A stretch of DNA of 64,000 nucleotides from Sulfolobus sp. A20. GTDB lineage: Archaea; Thermoproteota; Thermoprotei_A; Sulfolobales; Sulfolobaceae. The translations under genes and the position numbers were made by a program. Below the pieces are notes generated by a model. It did not search any database. It was given only the letters and a program-made list of their open reading frames with translations, and was not told the DNA's origin. Positions 1 to 11,112 of this stretch are shown piece by piece; the stretch's first letter is position 1; each line of letters opens with the position of its first letter. The stretch is from positions 992,001 to 1,056,000 of the forward strand of contig NZ_CP017006.1 in assembly GCF_001719125.1 (NCBI RefSeq). The letters run 5' to 3'.

Positions 1-18
1 TTGTGGCAAAAGAATTAG
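1..18 (+). CDS. rpl13: 50S ribosomal protein L13 (uL13), C-terminal end only
   Basis: The first 18 bases read in frame 1 as L-W-Q-K-N followed by a TAG stop. They end 10 bases before the uS9 start. In archaea uL13 precedes uS9 and RpoN in one operon, so this is most likely the last five codons of uL13. The identity rests on gene order and a very short peptide. Confidence 0.6.
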   Translation: MWQKN

Positions 19-28
19 GGTGGTCTGG

Positions 29-442
29 ATGAGTCAACAAGAGCAAGTGATTATAACGAGCGCTAGAAGGAAGATGGCCAGAGCTACATGTTATTTATAT
101 CCCGGCAAAGGTAGGGTGTACGTAAATAAGACTCCTATAGAATTAGTTCCAATAGAGATGGTTAGATTAAAAATAATGGAGCCGTTACTACTCGCTGGTG
201 AAAACGTTAGATCTAAAATTGATTGCTGGATATTTACTAGCGGAGGAGGAATCATGGGTCAAGCGGATGCTGCTAGAATGGCACTAGCTAGGGCAATTCT
301 TAAGTATACAAATAGTGATGAATTAGCTAAAATTTATAGATCATATGATAGGACTATGTTAGCCGGAGATCCAAGACAAACAGAATCAGAGAAGTGGATG
401 AGATACAGTGCAAGAAGGTGGAGGCAAAAGTCATATAGGTGA
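29..442 (+). CDS. rps9: 30S ribosomal protein S9 (uS9)
   Basis: Small-subunit ribosomal protein whose basic C-terminal tail reaches towards the P site of the ribosome. The 137-residue protein has the archaeal S9 pattern: an N-terminal TSARRKMARAT segment, a GGGIMGQADAARMALARA stretch in the middle and the basic ending RRWRQKSYR. I chose the ATG at 29 rather than the in-frame GTG at 20, because a GGGTGGT ribosome-binding sequence lies just ahead and the GTG would almost touch the uL13 stop. It is followed by RpoN after 6 bases, so the genes are very likely one transcript. Confidence 0.95.
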   Translation: MSQQEQVIITSARRKMARATCYLYPGKGRVYVNKTPIELVPIEMVRLKIMEPLLLAGENVRSKIDCWIFTSGGGIMGQADAARMALARAILKYTNSDELAKIYRSYDRTMLAGDPRQTESEKWMRYSARRWRQKSYR

Positions 443-448
443 TATGGT

Positions 449-649
449 ATGATCATACCTATAAGATGTTTTACATGTGGTTCGTTAATAGCAGATAAGT
501 GGGAAATCTTTATCAATAGAGTGAATACGGGAGAAGATCCCGGGAAAGTTTTAGACGATCTAGGCGTTAAAAGATATTGTTGTAGGAGGATGTTCCTCTC
601 ACATGTAGATATAATACACGAAATCATACACTATACTAGACCTATTTAG
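449..649 (+). CDS. rpoN: DNA-directed RNA polymerase subunit N
   Basis: Small zinc-binding subunit of archaeal RNA polymerase, homologous to eukaryotic Rpb10. The 66 residues carry the diagnostic zinc site: a CxxC pair (C7, C10) and the adjacent cysteines C44-C45 in RYCCRRM. Full length for the family. It sits between uS9 and uS2, the usual archaeal arrangement, with only 11 bases before the uS2 start. Confidence 0.97.
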   Translation: MIIPIRCFTCGSLIADKWEIFINRVNTGEDPGKVLDDLGVKRYCCRRMFLSHVDIIHEIIHYTRPI

Positions 650-660
650 GGGGAGATGAG

Positions 661-1341
661 TTGGCTGAAAAGGAAGAAAAAGAAGGAGAATTGACAGAAG
701 CTGAAAAAGAAGAACTTAGAAAGTCAGAGAAAGGAGCCATAATTGAATTATTAGTTCCAGTAGATACTTACCTATCAGCTGGAGTTCATATAGGTACTCA
801 TAGTTGTACTAAAAATATGGAAAAATTCATTTATAGGGTAAGACCGGAAGGACTATATGTACTAGATGTAAGGAAGATAGATGAACGTATTAGGGTAGCG
901 GGTAGGTTCTTGGCTAGGTATGAGCCTCAAGACGTAGTTGCTGTAGCAGCTAGACCTTATGCTTATAGACCAGTTCAGAAATTTGCGGAAGTAATTGGAG
1001 GTAAGGCATTAGTAGGCAGAGTAATACCTGGTACGTTTACAAACCCCTATTTATCGACGTACTTAGAACCTAAGGTATTATTAGTCTCTGATCCAAGAAC
1101 AGATGTTCAAGCAATAAAGGAGGCGTCAAAAGTAGGAATACCTATAGTAGCCTTTGCCGATACTGATGCTAAAGTTGACTTTGTAGATTTAATAATCCCG
1201 GCTAATAACAAAGGAAGAAAGTCATTAGCCTTACTGTATTGGCTTTTAGCTAGACAAGTACTTAGAGAAAGAAGAGTTATCCCGCCAGATGGAGATCTGG
1301 CCGTACAAGTGAATGAGTTCGAGATGAGGTTATCTGAATGA
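661..1341 (+). CDS. rps2: 30S ribosomal protein S2 (uS2)
   Basis: Small-subunit ribosomal protein of the head-body junction. The 226-residue protein begins at TTG with a strong GGGGGAGATGAG ribosome-binding sequence directly before it. A charged 20-residue N-terminal extension is followed by the conserved [19 protein letters not shown] core and [11 protein letters not shown]. Two Ile-Pro segments ([12 protein letters not shown] and [13 protein letters not shown]) match the archaeal/eukaryotic form. The stop overlaps the start of the MEMO gene (ATGA), showing translational coupling. Confidence 0.95.
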   Translation: MAEKEEKEGELTEAEKEELRKSEKGAIIELLVPVDTYLSAGVHIGTHSCTKNMEKFIYRVRPEGLYVLDVRKIDERIRVAGRFLARYEPQDVVAVAARPYAYRPVQKFAEVIGGKALVGRVIPGTFTNPYLSTYLEPKVLLVSDPRTDVQAIKEASKVGIPIVAFADTDAKVDFVDLIIPANNKGRKSLALLYWLLARQVLRERRVIPPDGDLAVQVNEFEMRLSE

Positions 1342-2192
1342 AAAGATTACCGGCAGTTGCTGGCTCGTTCTATGAGGCTGACCCAGTTAAGTTAAAAGCA
1401 CAAATAGAGTGGTCTTTTAAGCATCAAGTTGGACCAGGATACTTACCTAAAATACCACAAAAAAAGGGACCTAGAGATAATTTATTTTTTGTTGTTCCTC
1501 ACGCGGGTTATATTTATAGTGGGCCAGTAGCTGCTTATTCATATTATCATTTAGCATCAGAAGGAAAGCCAGATACTGTGATAATTTTAGGCCCTAATCA
1601 TTCTGGTCTAGGTTCTTACGTTTCTGCTTGGCCTAAGGGAGAATGGATAACTCCTTTAGGTAATGTAACGATCGATGAAGACATATTGCTTCAGTTAGTT
1701 AAGGAGTCTGAAGTAATAGATTTGGAGGAGGAAGCTCATATATACGAACATTCCATAGAAGTTCAAATACCGTTCTTGCAATACTTTTTTGGAGATCAAT
1801 TTAAAATTGTTCCTATTGCGATACTAATGCAAACTCCAGAGATATCAGAAATGCTAGCTCAAGCAATTTATAATGTAATGACCAAAAACAACGATAAAGA
1901 TATAGTAGTTTTGGCAAGTAGTGACATGAATCACTATGATCCTCATGAGGTGACTTTAAAGAAAGATGAGCATGCAATTGAGAAGATAAAAGATCTTGAT
2001 TACAAGGGACTTTATGAGGTTGTAGAGGAGAAGGATGTTACATTATGTGGATATGGACCCATAATGACTGTGATGATCTTAGCTAAGAAGTTCGGTAAGA
2101 AACCATACATCTTAAAGCACGCAACATCTGGAGATACTTCAGGTCCTAAGGACTCTGTCGTGGGATATCTTGCAGTCCGTTTTGGAAGTTAA
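1338..2192 (+). CDS. MEMO1 family protein (AmmeMemoRadiSam protein B)
   Basis: Member of the MEMO family, metal-site proteins related to non-haem iron dioxygenases; the archaeal function is unknown. The 284 residues start with [14 protein letters not shown] and contain [18 protein letters not shown], the NHSG motif and [10 protein letters not shown], which carry the His and Asp residues expected at the metal site. A late cysteine in LCGYGP also fits the family. The ATG overlaps the uS2 stop by 4 bases. Why it travels with ribosomal and isoprenoid genes in Sulfolobales is not known. Confidence 0.9.
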   Translation: MKRLPAVAGSFYEADPVKLKAQIEWSFKHQVGPGYLPKIPQKKGPRDNLFFVVPHAGYIYSGPVAAYSYYHLASEGKPDTVIILGPNHSGLGSYVSAWPKGEWITPLGNVTIDEDILLQLVKESEVIDLEEEAHIYEHSIEVQIPFLQYFFGDQFKIVPIAILMQTPEISEMLAQAIYNVMTKNNDKDIVVLASSDMNHYDPHEVTLKKDEHAIEKIKDLDYKGLYEVVEEKDVTLCGYGPIMTVMILAKKFGKKPYILKHATSGDTSGPKDSVVGYLAVRFGS

Positions 2193-2813
2193 CATACCAT
2201 TCCTTGGGATACCTATAAAGGGTATAAACAATCCAATACTAGTTATAAAAGCGCTTATTGCTGTGGATGAGGAAAAGGTAATTGAGACTGATATTTTTAA
2301 TAAATTCGCAAAAGAGTTCAATGATGCTACTGGCTTTGATTGCGCTAAAGGCTATGAATATTGGAATTATTCCTTCCCATTCTCCTCATATTATGTGTAT
2401 ATAACCGAAAAAATCACCACAGAAGCTATAGGCAAATGTGATATCCCAATAAATCATGATGAAAAGTATGAAATTATTCAATTAATAGATGAAGCACTAT
2501 TTCCGGAAAATTCAGTAATTAAAGCACTTAGAATATCAAGAAGATTAGGAAAACAAATATTATTTAGAAGCGGAGAAGAACCAATTGAGGTTAATACTAA
2601 AAGCCTCAAAGTAAAGGTTTTATATTCATTTCCATTAGAGCTTAGCCCAAACTATATTGACAATTCACTAATTCATCTATTAGGAGTTATTCCTATAGAG
2701 TTTGTAGAAACGAACATGCTAAACCTTATACAGTTTGAGAACGGGCTCTGGAGCGCAATTTACTCTCTATCTTTTCCACAAGTTAAAAATTGGAAGTGGA
2801 TATGGGATGCTAA

Positions 2814-5608
<2,795 letters not shown>

Positions 5609-6577
5609 ATGAATGTCATAACGATAGTTGTTTCGTCTTTAATCTCTTTTATAGTTGGTTATTTTTCAACTGTGTGGATCTCTAAGCAAGCTAAGAAGAG
5701 AGGATTTATTGGTAAGGATATTAACAAGATTAATAAGCCAGAAGTTCCACTAATGGGAGGAGTAGGGGTTATATCGGGATTTGTAGCAGGTGCATTTACT
5801 CTCTTACTGACTGATATTAGAAGCGAGAGAGTAATACCAGCCGTCATTTTATCCTCTCTTCTCATAGCGTTTTTAGGTCTTCTAGATGACATTCTAGATA
5901 TAAGACAATCAGTCAGAGCACTTTTACCGATATTTGCGTCAATACCGTTGATAGTTTATAGTGTAGGTCACTCAGTAATATCCATACCGTTTGTAGGACC
6001 AGTAAATTTCGGAATATTTTATTATATCATCATTATACCGGTAGCGTTAACTATTACAGCTAATGCATTTAACATGTTGGAAGGCCTAAACGGCTTAGGA
6101 GCTGGAATGGGAATAATAATGCTATCAGCATTAGCTTACATTGGTTTAACTAGGAAAGGACCAAGTTATGAGGCAGGTCTACTTGCATTGGTAAGTATAT
6201 TCTCGCTCTTTGCATTCCTTCTCCTCAATAAGTATCCAGCCAAGATATTCCCGGGTAATGTAGGGACGTATTTCATTGGAGCTCTAGTTGGAGCTATAGG
6301 CATAGCAGGGTTTATGTATACAGCATTAGTTATACTTTATATACCATATGTAATAGAGTTTGTACTTAAAGCTAGAACTAAGTTTAAGGGAATATCATTT
6401 GGGAAAGTTGATAATAATGGTAGATTGTATTGGGATGAGTTTCCGAACTCTTTAACTCATGTAGTAATGAAAATTGGGAGATTTAAAGAATACCAAATAG
6501 TCCTTATTCTGTGGTTAATTGAAGCTATTTTTGCCGTGATCGCAGTATATTTACAAACAACTATAATTGTCTTTTAA
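5609..6577 (+). CDS. aglH: UDP-GlcNAc:dolichyl-phosphate GlcNAc-1-phosphate transferase (AglH/MraY/Alg7 family)
   Basis: Polytopic membrane enzyme (322 aa, about 10 hydrophobic segments) of the MraY/WecA/Alg7 family, which transfers a sugar-1-phosphate to a polyprenyl phosphate and starts N-glycan assembly. Diagnostic pieces are the LMGG segment after the first helix, LGLLDDILDIRQ (Asp pair for Mg), NAFNMLEGLNGLGAG, and PGNVGTYFIGA. Sulfolobus AglH has the same position downstream of GGPP synthase. The lipid operon thus ends with the first user of its dolichyl phosphate. Confidence 0.88.
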   Translation: MNVITIVVSSLISFIVGYFSTVWISKQAKKRGFIGKDINKINKPEVPLMGGVGVISGFVAGAFTLLLTDIRSERVIPAVILSSLLIAFLGLLDDILDIRQSVRALLPIFASIPLIVYSVGHSVISIPFVGPVNFGIFYYIIIIPVALTITANAFNMLEGLNGLGAGMGIIMLSALAYIGLTRKGPSYEAGLLALVSIFSLFAFLLLNKYPAKIFPGNVGTYFIGALVGAIGIAGFMYTALVILYIPYVIEFVLKARTKFKGISFGKVDNNGRLYWDEFPNSLTHVVMKIGRFKEYQIVLILWLIEAIFAVIAVYLQTTIIVF

Positions 6578-7694
6578 CAGTTTCAGGTATTTGAGTAGCC
6601 GAGACTAAAACTAAAAATGAAGATATGATAGTAGAAATAGCTAGATCTCTCCCTAAGCCAAAAGGCATCAGAAGTACTAATGTTACTCCAAATCCTCCAC
6701 CTATTAATCTTCCTAGAAAGAGCGTAATATTAGTTCCAGTGGCTTTGAAATTAACTGGATAAACCTCACTCATCCAAACTCCAAAATAAGCAAAAAATGA
6801 AGACCCAATCATTAGTACTATAAAAGAGATAATCAACAAAATTGAATCAAAAAGCATAGCGCCTACGAAGAGAATAATAGAAGAGATTATACTAATTATA
6901 CCAAATATATAACTCGCTAGTCTCCTACCAATCTTATCTGAAACCCTTCCAGATATCATGAAGCCTATCATTCCTAGTATGAATGCCGAAAAGATCACAA
7001 CATAAAGCCTAGAACCCAGAAAGGAAAATAAAGTAAAACTTAAGGAAACTAATGGAACTAAAAACAAAAACGAGCCTATAGAGAACAGTGATCCAAATAT
7101 CGTTACCTTGATCAAGTCCTTTGGTAATTTAAAAGAAAAATTTCCCCTCCACTTTGACTCTGGAATAAATATCCATAAAGGTATGCTAATTAACGATAAA
7201 ATAGATATTATTAAAAAGTAGATGAAGATATTACCCCTAACCACGAATGAGATAAGAAGACCTAAGATTGCTCCCAAAAAATAGAAGCCTTGCATAATAC
7301 TTCCTATGAATCCCCTAGTTTTAGTAGGTGCCAATTCCGCGACGTAGACATAACTTATACCGTTTACAGCATTAACCCCAAATCCGATCAGAAACCAAAT
7401 TATATAAAAGAATACAATATTAGGTTCAATCAGATTTGCCAATATAGGTAATGCGAAAAGTATAATTGAAATTAATAAGGCGTACCTCTTACTCCTAATA
7501 TCCCCAAAAATACCCATAACTAAACCTCCTATTCCCCCTCCTATCCAACTCAAAGCTATTGAAAATGCTACAGCTTCACCATATTTCGCTATAAGACTCG
7601 GTAATACAAAGCTTATAGAGTAGATAGCTAAAGCCGAAAATAAGAATATGATAAGCAAAGAAGTTAGGGCTAGATATTTATTATCTTCTCCCAT
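6561..7694 (-). CDS. MFS transporter
   Basis: Secondary transporter with about 12 hydrophobic segments, 377 residues from ATG 7694. It has GRVSDKIGRRLASY in the middle loop, matching the MFS G-x-x-x-D-x-x-G-R-R signature, and a related GIFGDIRSKR loop between the second and third helices. Residues such as FVLPSLIAKYG and ELAPTKTRGF resemble the metabolite:proton symporter branch, but the substrate is unknown. I prefer the ATG at 7694 to the upstream in-frame one at 7712, because an AT-rich box near 7716-7724 fits a leaderless start there. Its 3' end overlaps the AglH gene tail to tail by 17 bases. Confidence 0.88.
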   Translation of the reverse strand: MGEDNKYLALTSLLIIFLFSALAIYSISFVLPSLIAKYGEAVAFSIALSWIGGGIGGLVMGIFGDIRSKRYALLISIILFALPILANLIEPNIVFFYIIWFLIGFGVNAVNGISYVYVAELAPTKTRGFIGSIMQGFYFLGAILGLLISFVVRGNIFIYFLIISILSLISIPLWIFIPESKWRGNFSFKLPKDLIKVTIFGSLFSIGSFLFLVPLVSLSFTLFSFLGSRLYVVIFSAFILGMIGFMISGRVSDKIGRRLASYIFGIISIISSIILFVGAMLFDSILLIISFIVLMIGSSFFAYFGVWMSEVYPVNFKATGTNITLFLGRLIGGGFGVTLVLLMPFGLGRDLAISTIISSFLVLVSATQIPETVKRQL

Positions 7695-7767
7695 AAAATC
7701 AATTATAATCAATAATAATAAATAGGTTTGTTAGATAGCTTACTATTTAATCTATAGCTAACAAAAT

Positions 7768-7915
7768 AAGGAAAGTCTTCAAGGCGAAGATAGCAAGGTA
7801 TCTAAACTGCCTTTTTCCTAACATCAACATGAATGAGAGGGATTATCTGATTCTCTTTGTTCGCTCTTAAATGAAAATTGATAAGGTAAACCTTGAATGG
7901 GGAGAGGCAGACTAA
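7768..7915 (+). ncRNA. candidate structured RNA of unknown family upstream of SRP RNA
   Basis: This non-coding stretch has more base pairing than expected. A 12-bp helix can form between 7807-7818 and 7899-7910 (G-U pairs allowed). Inside is a perfect AAGG/CCTT hairpin with a TAAA loop at 7883-7894. Before it lies a hairpin GTCTTC/GAAGAT (7775-7780 with 7786-7791). AGTCT near 7774 could also pair with AGACT at 7908-7912. It begins with GGAAAGTCTT (7770-7779), also present at 9300-9309. It lacks the conserved cores of RNase P RNA as I know them. Strand and transcription are inferred. Confidence 0.4.
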
Positions 7916-7923
7916 TTACGCGA

Positions 7924-7934
7924 TACTTTTATTT
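7924..7934 (+). promoter_or_regulatory. TATA box of the SRP RNA gene
   Basis: The ACTTTTATTT stretch lies about 27 bases ahead of the predicted 5' end of the SRP RNA, the standard spacing for an archaeal TATA box. Confidence 0.55.
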
Positions 7935-7955
7935 TGACAGAAGACTATACAATAG

Positions 7956-8268
7956 TGGGGTCAGGTAGGGTGGGGAGGCTCGCCACCTCCTGTGACCTGC
8001 TTGGCGTAATGCAGGCACCAGTAACCCCTATTCCATGGTTACTCCTGCCTAAAGGTCCTGACGGATCGATGAAGCCCGCCCAGTGGGGCTTGATGGATGT
8101 GGGCTTTCCTTCCGGAGGGAGGGAAAGTACCACATTAGCCGGGGGAACCGACGAGGCCCGGAAGGGAGCAGTCGTGCCCGGACATCAGCGTTCACTGGTC
8201 TACGGGCTGAGTGAGGTCAGGGTTTACCCTTTAGGCAGGCAGGCCATGGAGTAGGGGAGCTGACCCCG
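7956..8268 (+). ncRNA. ffs: signal recognition particle RNA (7S RNA)
   Basis: RNA core of the archaeal signal recognition particle, which binds SRP19 and SRP54 and targets membrane and secreted proteins. It is GC-rich in an AT-rich region and about 313 nt, the usual archaeal length. The ends pair (GGGGTCA at 7957-7963 with TGACCCC at 8261-8267, helix 1). The SRP54-binding helix 8 is recognisable from CCCGGAAGGGAGCAG around 8157-8171. The 5' domain shows the GTAACC loop segments. An open frame through this region is only an artefact of base composition. Confidence 0.93.
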
Positions 8269-8306
8269 TAAAGAATATAAATCCTTACTTTATAAAATAT
8301 AACAGT

Positions 8307-8404
<98 letters not shown>

Positions 8405-8622
8405 CATATCATCGAGAACTTATTAAATGCTCTTACGAAATTTACATATATGGCAAAAAGATCTATAATCAGCCTTTATGTGCCTTTCTAGAATTAGAGG
8501 AGGTTGCTTAGAAGTCTAGTAAAGCTAGAAAGGCTTTATCAAAAATATTTCCATACTTCATTGCGTTTGGAGCTTCAATATCAATAAGCTGGGCGGAAGT
8601 AAGTTATGAAGAAGGTTATAAT

Positions 8623-8844
8623 ATGGTTAAGAAGAAGGCAGAGGAACTAGAAGAGATGTATAATAGGTTATTACAAGAACTTGTTGGAAATCCACCACTA
8701 GTTACTAATAGATATGCCTACGATTTGTGGTATCAATATAAAGCTAAAGTTGAATCTTGTGCACAAGAAACTATTGCATATCACCCAGATTATGACTATG
8801 ATCTACTAAAGGAAGTAGTAAAAAGTTGTGCCCAATCAAGCTAG
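8623..8844 (+). CDS. small hypothetical protein
   Basis: A 73-residue open frame from ATG, rich in charged residues at the N-terminus (KKKAEELEEMYNRLL, a likely amphipathic helix) with two CAQ motifs (SCAQE and SCAQS). I do not recognise it. The frame stays open for 37 codons upstream (from 8512) and would encode a hydrophobic stretch (ALSKIFPYFIAFGASISISWAEVSYEEGYN), but no ATG, GTG or TTG occurs there. A good ribosome-binding sequence, GAGGAGG, lies near 8497-8503. The real start may be non-standard or lost. Confidence 0.5.
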   Translation: MVKKKAEELEEMYNRLLQELVGNPPLVTNRYAYDLWYQYKAKVESCAQETIAYHPDYDYDLLKEVVKSCAQSS

Positions 8845-8914
8845 TGTTTAATCAAGATTGTCACTAATTGTGTCATGACTTTATAGAAAATTAAGGAAAA
8901 AAGTAAAGAACTAG

Positions 8915-9000
8915 CGCCGGAGGGAGGACTCGAACCTCCGACCACCCGGTTTCTATGCGCCCTTAACAGCCGGGCGCTCTGCCGACTGAGCTACTCCGGC
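8915..9000 (-). tRNA. tRNA-Asn(GTT) with a short intron
   Basis: On the minus strand the acceptor GCCGGAG (ending at 9000) pairs with CTCCGGC, with discriminator G at 8915. The D arm is TAGCTCAGTCGGCAGAGC and the T arm GGAGG-TTCGAGT-CCTCC. The anticodon stem CCCGG/CCGGG encloses 20 nt: CT-GTT-AA plus about 13 nt, so the anticodon is GTT (complement of 8965-8967) and a 13-nt intron lies near 8950-8962. CCA is not encoded. Confidence 0.93.
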
Positions 9001-9048
9001 GTTATAACTATTTTCTTACGATCCTAAAAAGTTTTCCTTTAATTCTTA

Positions 9049-9205
9049 GTGTGTGAGCGTGATGCCGTTATATGGGTAAAAATCCACGAGTATATCAGTT
9101 ATATTTGTCGTGGACTTTCCTAAATTTGAATCATCATAATGACATTCAAGTGTGTGAGTAAGTTGCCGTTATTAAAGTACAAATTATGGTCATAGTCAAA
9201 TTTCA
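9049..9205. repeat. imperfect direct repeats around a hairpin
   Basis: A 23-base segment GTGTGTGAG-5 nt-TGCCGTTAT occurs at 9049-9071 and again at 9150-9172, 101 bases apart; only the five central bases differ. Between them is a hairpin with a perfect 7-bp stem, TCCACGA (9083-9089) and TCGTGGA (9108-9114). A weaker third copy of the beginning (TTCAAGCGTGTATAGTG) follows near 9202. No open frame is present. Possibly a small mobile-element remnant or a regulatory cluster. Confidence 0.5.
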
Positions 9206-9280
9206 AGCGTGTATAGTGCATAATCAAATGTTTCCATTTAATGCCTTTGATGCTCTCTTAAGTCTAACTGACAAGTTATT

Positions 9281-9513
9281 ATTCTCGTTTACGAAATGAG
9301 GAAAGTCTTGTCTTCAAGATGGCAAAAGTTTTTGAGTTTAAAAGCCGATTCTGGAGATGGACGGGAGGGATCTCCTAACCCTCTCGACTGCCTCTAGAAC
9401 GAGAATCGATGATTGGAACCTATGAACCGCCAAAGGAATCCTAGTCCTTTAGGGCGGGGAGGAAGTCAGAAAAGAGAAGAAAAGTTCTATTCTCGTCCTA
9501 ATAACTAACTAAA
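9281..9513 (+). mobile_element. relic 3' end of a tnpB (IS200/IS605-type) with possible omega-RNA fold
   Basis: Reading in one frame, with two stops, gives a TnpB-like C-terminal tail that ends MNRQRNPSPLGRGGSQK before a TAA near 9510. It finishes with AGGGCGGGGAGGAAGTCAG (9451-9469), which shares its GGAAGTCAG end with the 3' end of the decayed tnpB at 12232-12248. No upstream TnpB domains remain. ATTCTCGTT at 9281-9289 is the exact complement of AACGAGAAT at 9398-9406, and ATTCTCGT recurs at 9489-9496, so alternative stems are possible. I infer a truncated element end whose guide-RNA-like region is still foldable. Confidence 0.5.
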
Positions 9514-9588
9514 AACTTTTCCAGATAAAGAAAATTCAATTTATATTAAAATAACAAAATTGTTATCAGCACGTAAGTTTTACTTAAA

Positions 9589-9599
9589 AATATTTATAA
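9589..9599 (+). promoter_or_regulatory. TATA box of the SRPBCC gene
   Basis: AATATTTATAA centred about 31 bases before ATG 9626. The spacing supports a leaderless transcript and the choice of that start. Confidence 0.5.
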
Positions 9600-9625
9600 C
9601 AATTAGCTACAAGTTTCTTATAATT

Positions 9626-10039
9626 ATGATAGAGTTTTCCATTGAGAAGAAGATAGATTGTGATCCTAGGAAGGTTTGGGATATTGTTAAAGACTTAAGT
9701 TCATTTACTAAGTATTGGCATGGAACTAGAGAGCTTAATTTAAGAGAGGTTGAGAAAAACGTTTATGAGGGAGAATTGAGGTTTGCGTTTCCCGCTAAAG
9801 GTAGGGTTAAAATTAGTATATTAGAAAATGATAGAAAAGTAATTATAAATTATTTGAAAGGTCCCTTTATAGGTACTATGTCGATCACAGTTTATGATGA
9901 TAAGATAGTTTCCACATGGAGAGTGGAGATGAAGGGTATTTATAAACTATTTGAAAAGTGGAATGAGAAACATTTTAAAGAAGGTACCATTCATGCTCTC
10001 GAAAGAATTGAACAAACTTTACAAATAAGGGAATATTAA
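9626..10039 (+). CDS. SRPBCC (START-like) family protein
   Basis: A 137-residue protein with the helix-grip fold pattern of the SRPBCC superfamily, which binds hydrophobic ligands in a cavity. The N-terminus MIEFSIEKKIDCDPRKVWDIVKDLSSFTKYW is the typical first strand plus helices. Alternating strands follow (VYEGELRFAF, GRVKISILE, TMSITVYDD, VSTWRVEMKG), then the long C-terminal helix. Ligand and role are unknown. The start at 9626 is preferred over the upstream TTG at 9560 because of the TATA spacing. It stands alone between non-coding stretches. Confidence 0.75.
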   Translation: MIEFSIEKKIDCDPRKVWDIVKDLSSFTKYWHGTRELNLREVEKNVYEGELRFAFPAKGRVKISILENDRKVIINYLKGPFIGTMSITVYDDKIVSTWRVEMKGIYKLFEKWNEKHFKEGTIHALERIEQTLQIREY

Positions 10040-10358
10040 TTAAGCTTCGTTACTGTCTTTAACATAGAATCCTTCGATAGCTCTTTCCGTTTAAGTGTTT
10101 CATGATGTTTATTCTATTGCTAAATTAAAGTAGAGTAGTTTCAAGTAAATAAAACCAGATTAAGTTATTAATTTCCATACATGCTTAAAATAAATATCTA
10201 TCAAACTAATAATACCCTTTGGTAAATCTTGAATAGACTGTTTTGTTGGCGTAAATATAACTCTCTGGATTCATGTTTTATCCACAGCGGGTTCGCTTCT
10301 ATTTACACTACGAATTTACTAATTTAATAGAACTAATATCTTTTAAAATACTAAATTA
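10040..10358. other. 319-base gap without a convincing gene
   Basis: AT-rich spacer. On the minus strand around 10165-10300 a short stretch reads as protein-like in two frames interrupted by stops (for example IQRVIFTPTKQSIQDLPKG), which could be a decayed gene, but I cannot assign it. An AT-rich box near 10338-10350 probably serves the gene starting at 10359. Confidence 0.35.
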
Positions 10359-10904
10359 GTGAGAGAGATAACTCTCCTTCTAAAATACGTGAAATTGGCT
10401 TTAAGTGAAAAGATAAAGCCATTTAATACATCATTAATTAATGTGAGTAGTAGAAAAGAAATTGCTTTGAGACATCTATCACAAGTTATTAAGAGGATAA
10501 GAATAGCTATACTTTTTTTAAGCGCTCACCACATAGACGAGGCTAGTAAGGAGGCTCAGAAATCGTGGAGATATCTACTATCTACTCTCCTTCTAATTAA
10601 TTTGTATGAAGAGGGAAGTGCAGTTAACTATTACACGGTTCCTAGGTCTAAAATATTTACGTTTTCAAAATCTCTAGAAGATAGGGGTTATAAGGATTTA
10701 GTGAAATTGTCTGCAATATATTTTGTGTTGATTCAGGATATCCCGCGTTCTGAGAAGAAGATATTAACTGAAGTACTAATAAGGGAGGAGTTAAATTACA
10801 TTAAGGAGTGGTTTTCAAATATATGGTCAGACGATTTTGAAAAGGAACTTAATGAGGCTTTTAATGAATTTACAAAATTAGAAAAACAGTCTAACAAGTC
10901 ATAA
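10359..10904 (+). CDS. hypothetical helical protein, possibly PaREP1/HEPN-like
   Basis: A 181-residue protein starting at GTG. It is almost entirely helical by composition, with SRKEIALRHLSQVIKRIRIAI followed by ASKEAQKSWRYLLSTLLLIN, a pattern like the paired helices of PaREP1/HEPN-type archaeal proteins. The canonical HEPN R-x4-6-H motif is not obvious. A TTTTAAAATA box about 20 bases upstream and the absence of a ribosome-binding sequence suggest a leaderless message. The C-terminus is charged (KLEKQSNKS). Function unknown. Confidence 0.6.
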   Translation: MREITLLLKYVKLALSEKIKPFNTSLINVSSRKEIALRHLSQVIKRIRIAILFLSAHHIDEASKEAQKSWRYLLSTLLLINLYEEGSAVNYYTVPRSKIFTFSKSLEDRGYKDLVKLSAIYFVLIQDIPRSEKKILTEVLIREELNYIKEWFSNIWSDDFEKELNEAFNEFTKLEKQSNKS

Positions 10905-11112
10905 AATCTTTAAAGTAGATTTGAAATAGATGTCTTATCGTCTGTTTAATTATATTATTATCATATGGCTGTAAAAAAATAGATCGCTTGTATCCGGGTT
11001 ATTCATGTACTAGATTTGTCTAAATTTCCCTCATGACACAGCTATATTTACAAAGTTATGAAAGCTTTGCAGGGCGGGGATGAAAAGTATATAAACCCAT
11101 TTCTCTTCAGCT

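Noticed and set aside
7768-7915. RNase P RNA at this locus or at 9281-9470
   Set aside because: GGAAAGTC and a GGTAAACC-like stretch are suggestive, but the 3' conserved region and enough length for the RNase P core are absent.
7934-8254. Long open frame across the SRP RNA (both strands)
   Set aside because: It coincides with the GC-rich, structurally conserved SRP RNA and has no protein-like features.
10165-10300. Minus-strand protein-like stretches in the gap
   Set aside because: Interrupted by stops in two frames and not similar to any family I know; could be chance in AT-rich DNA.
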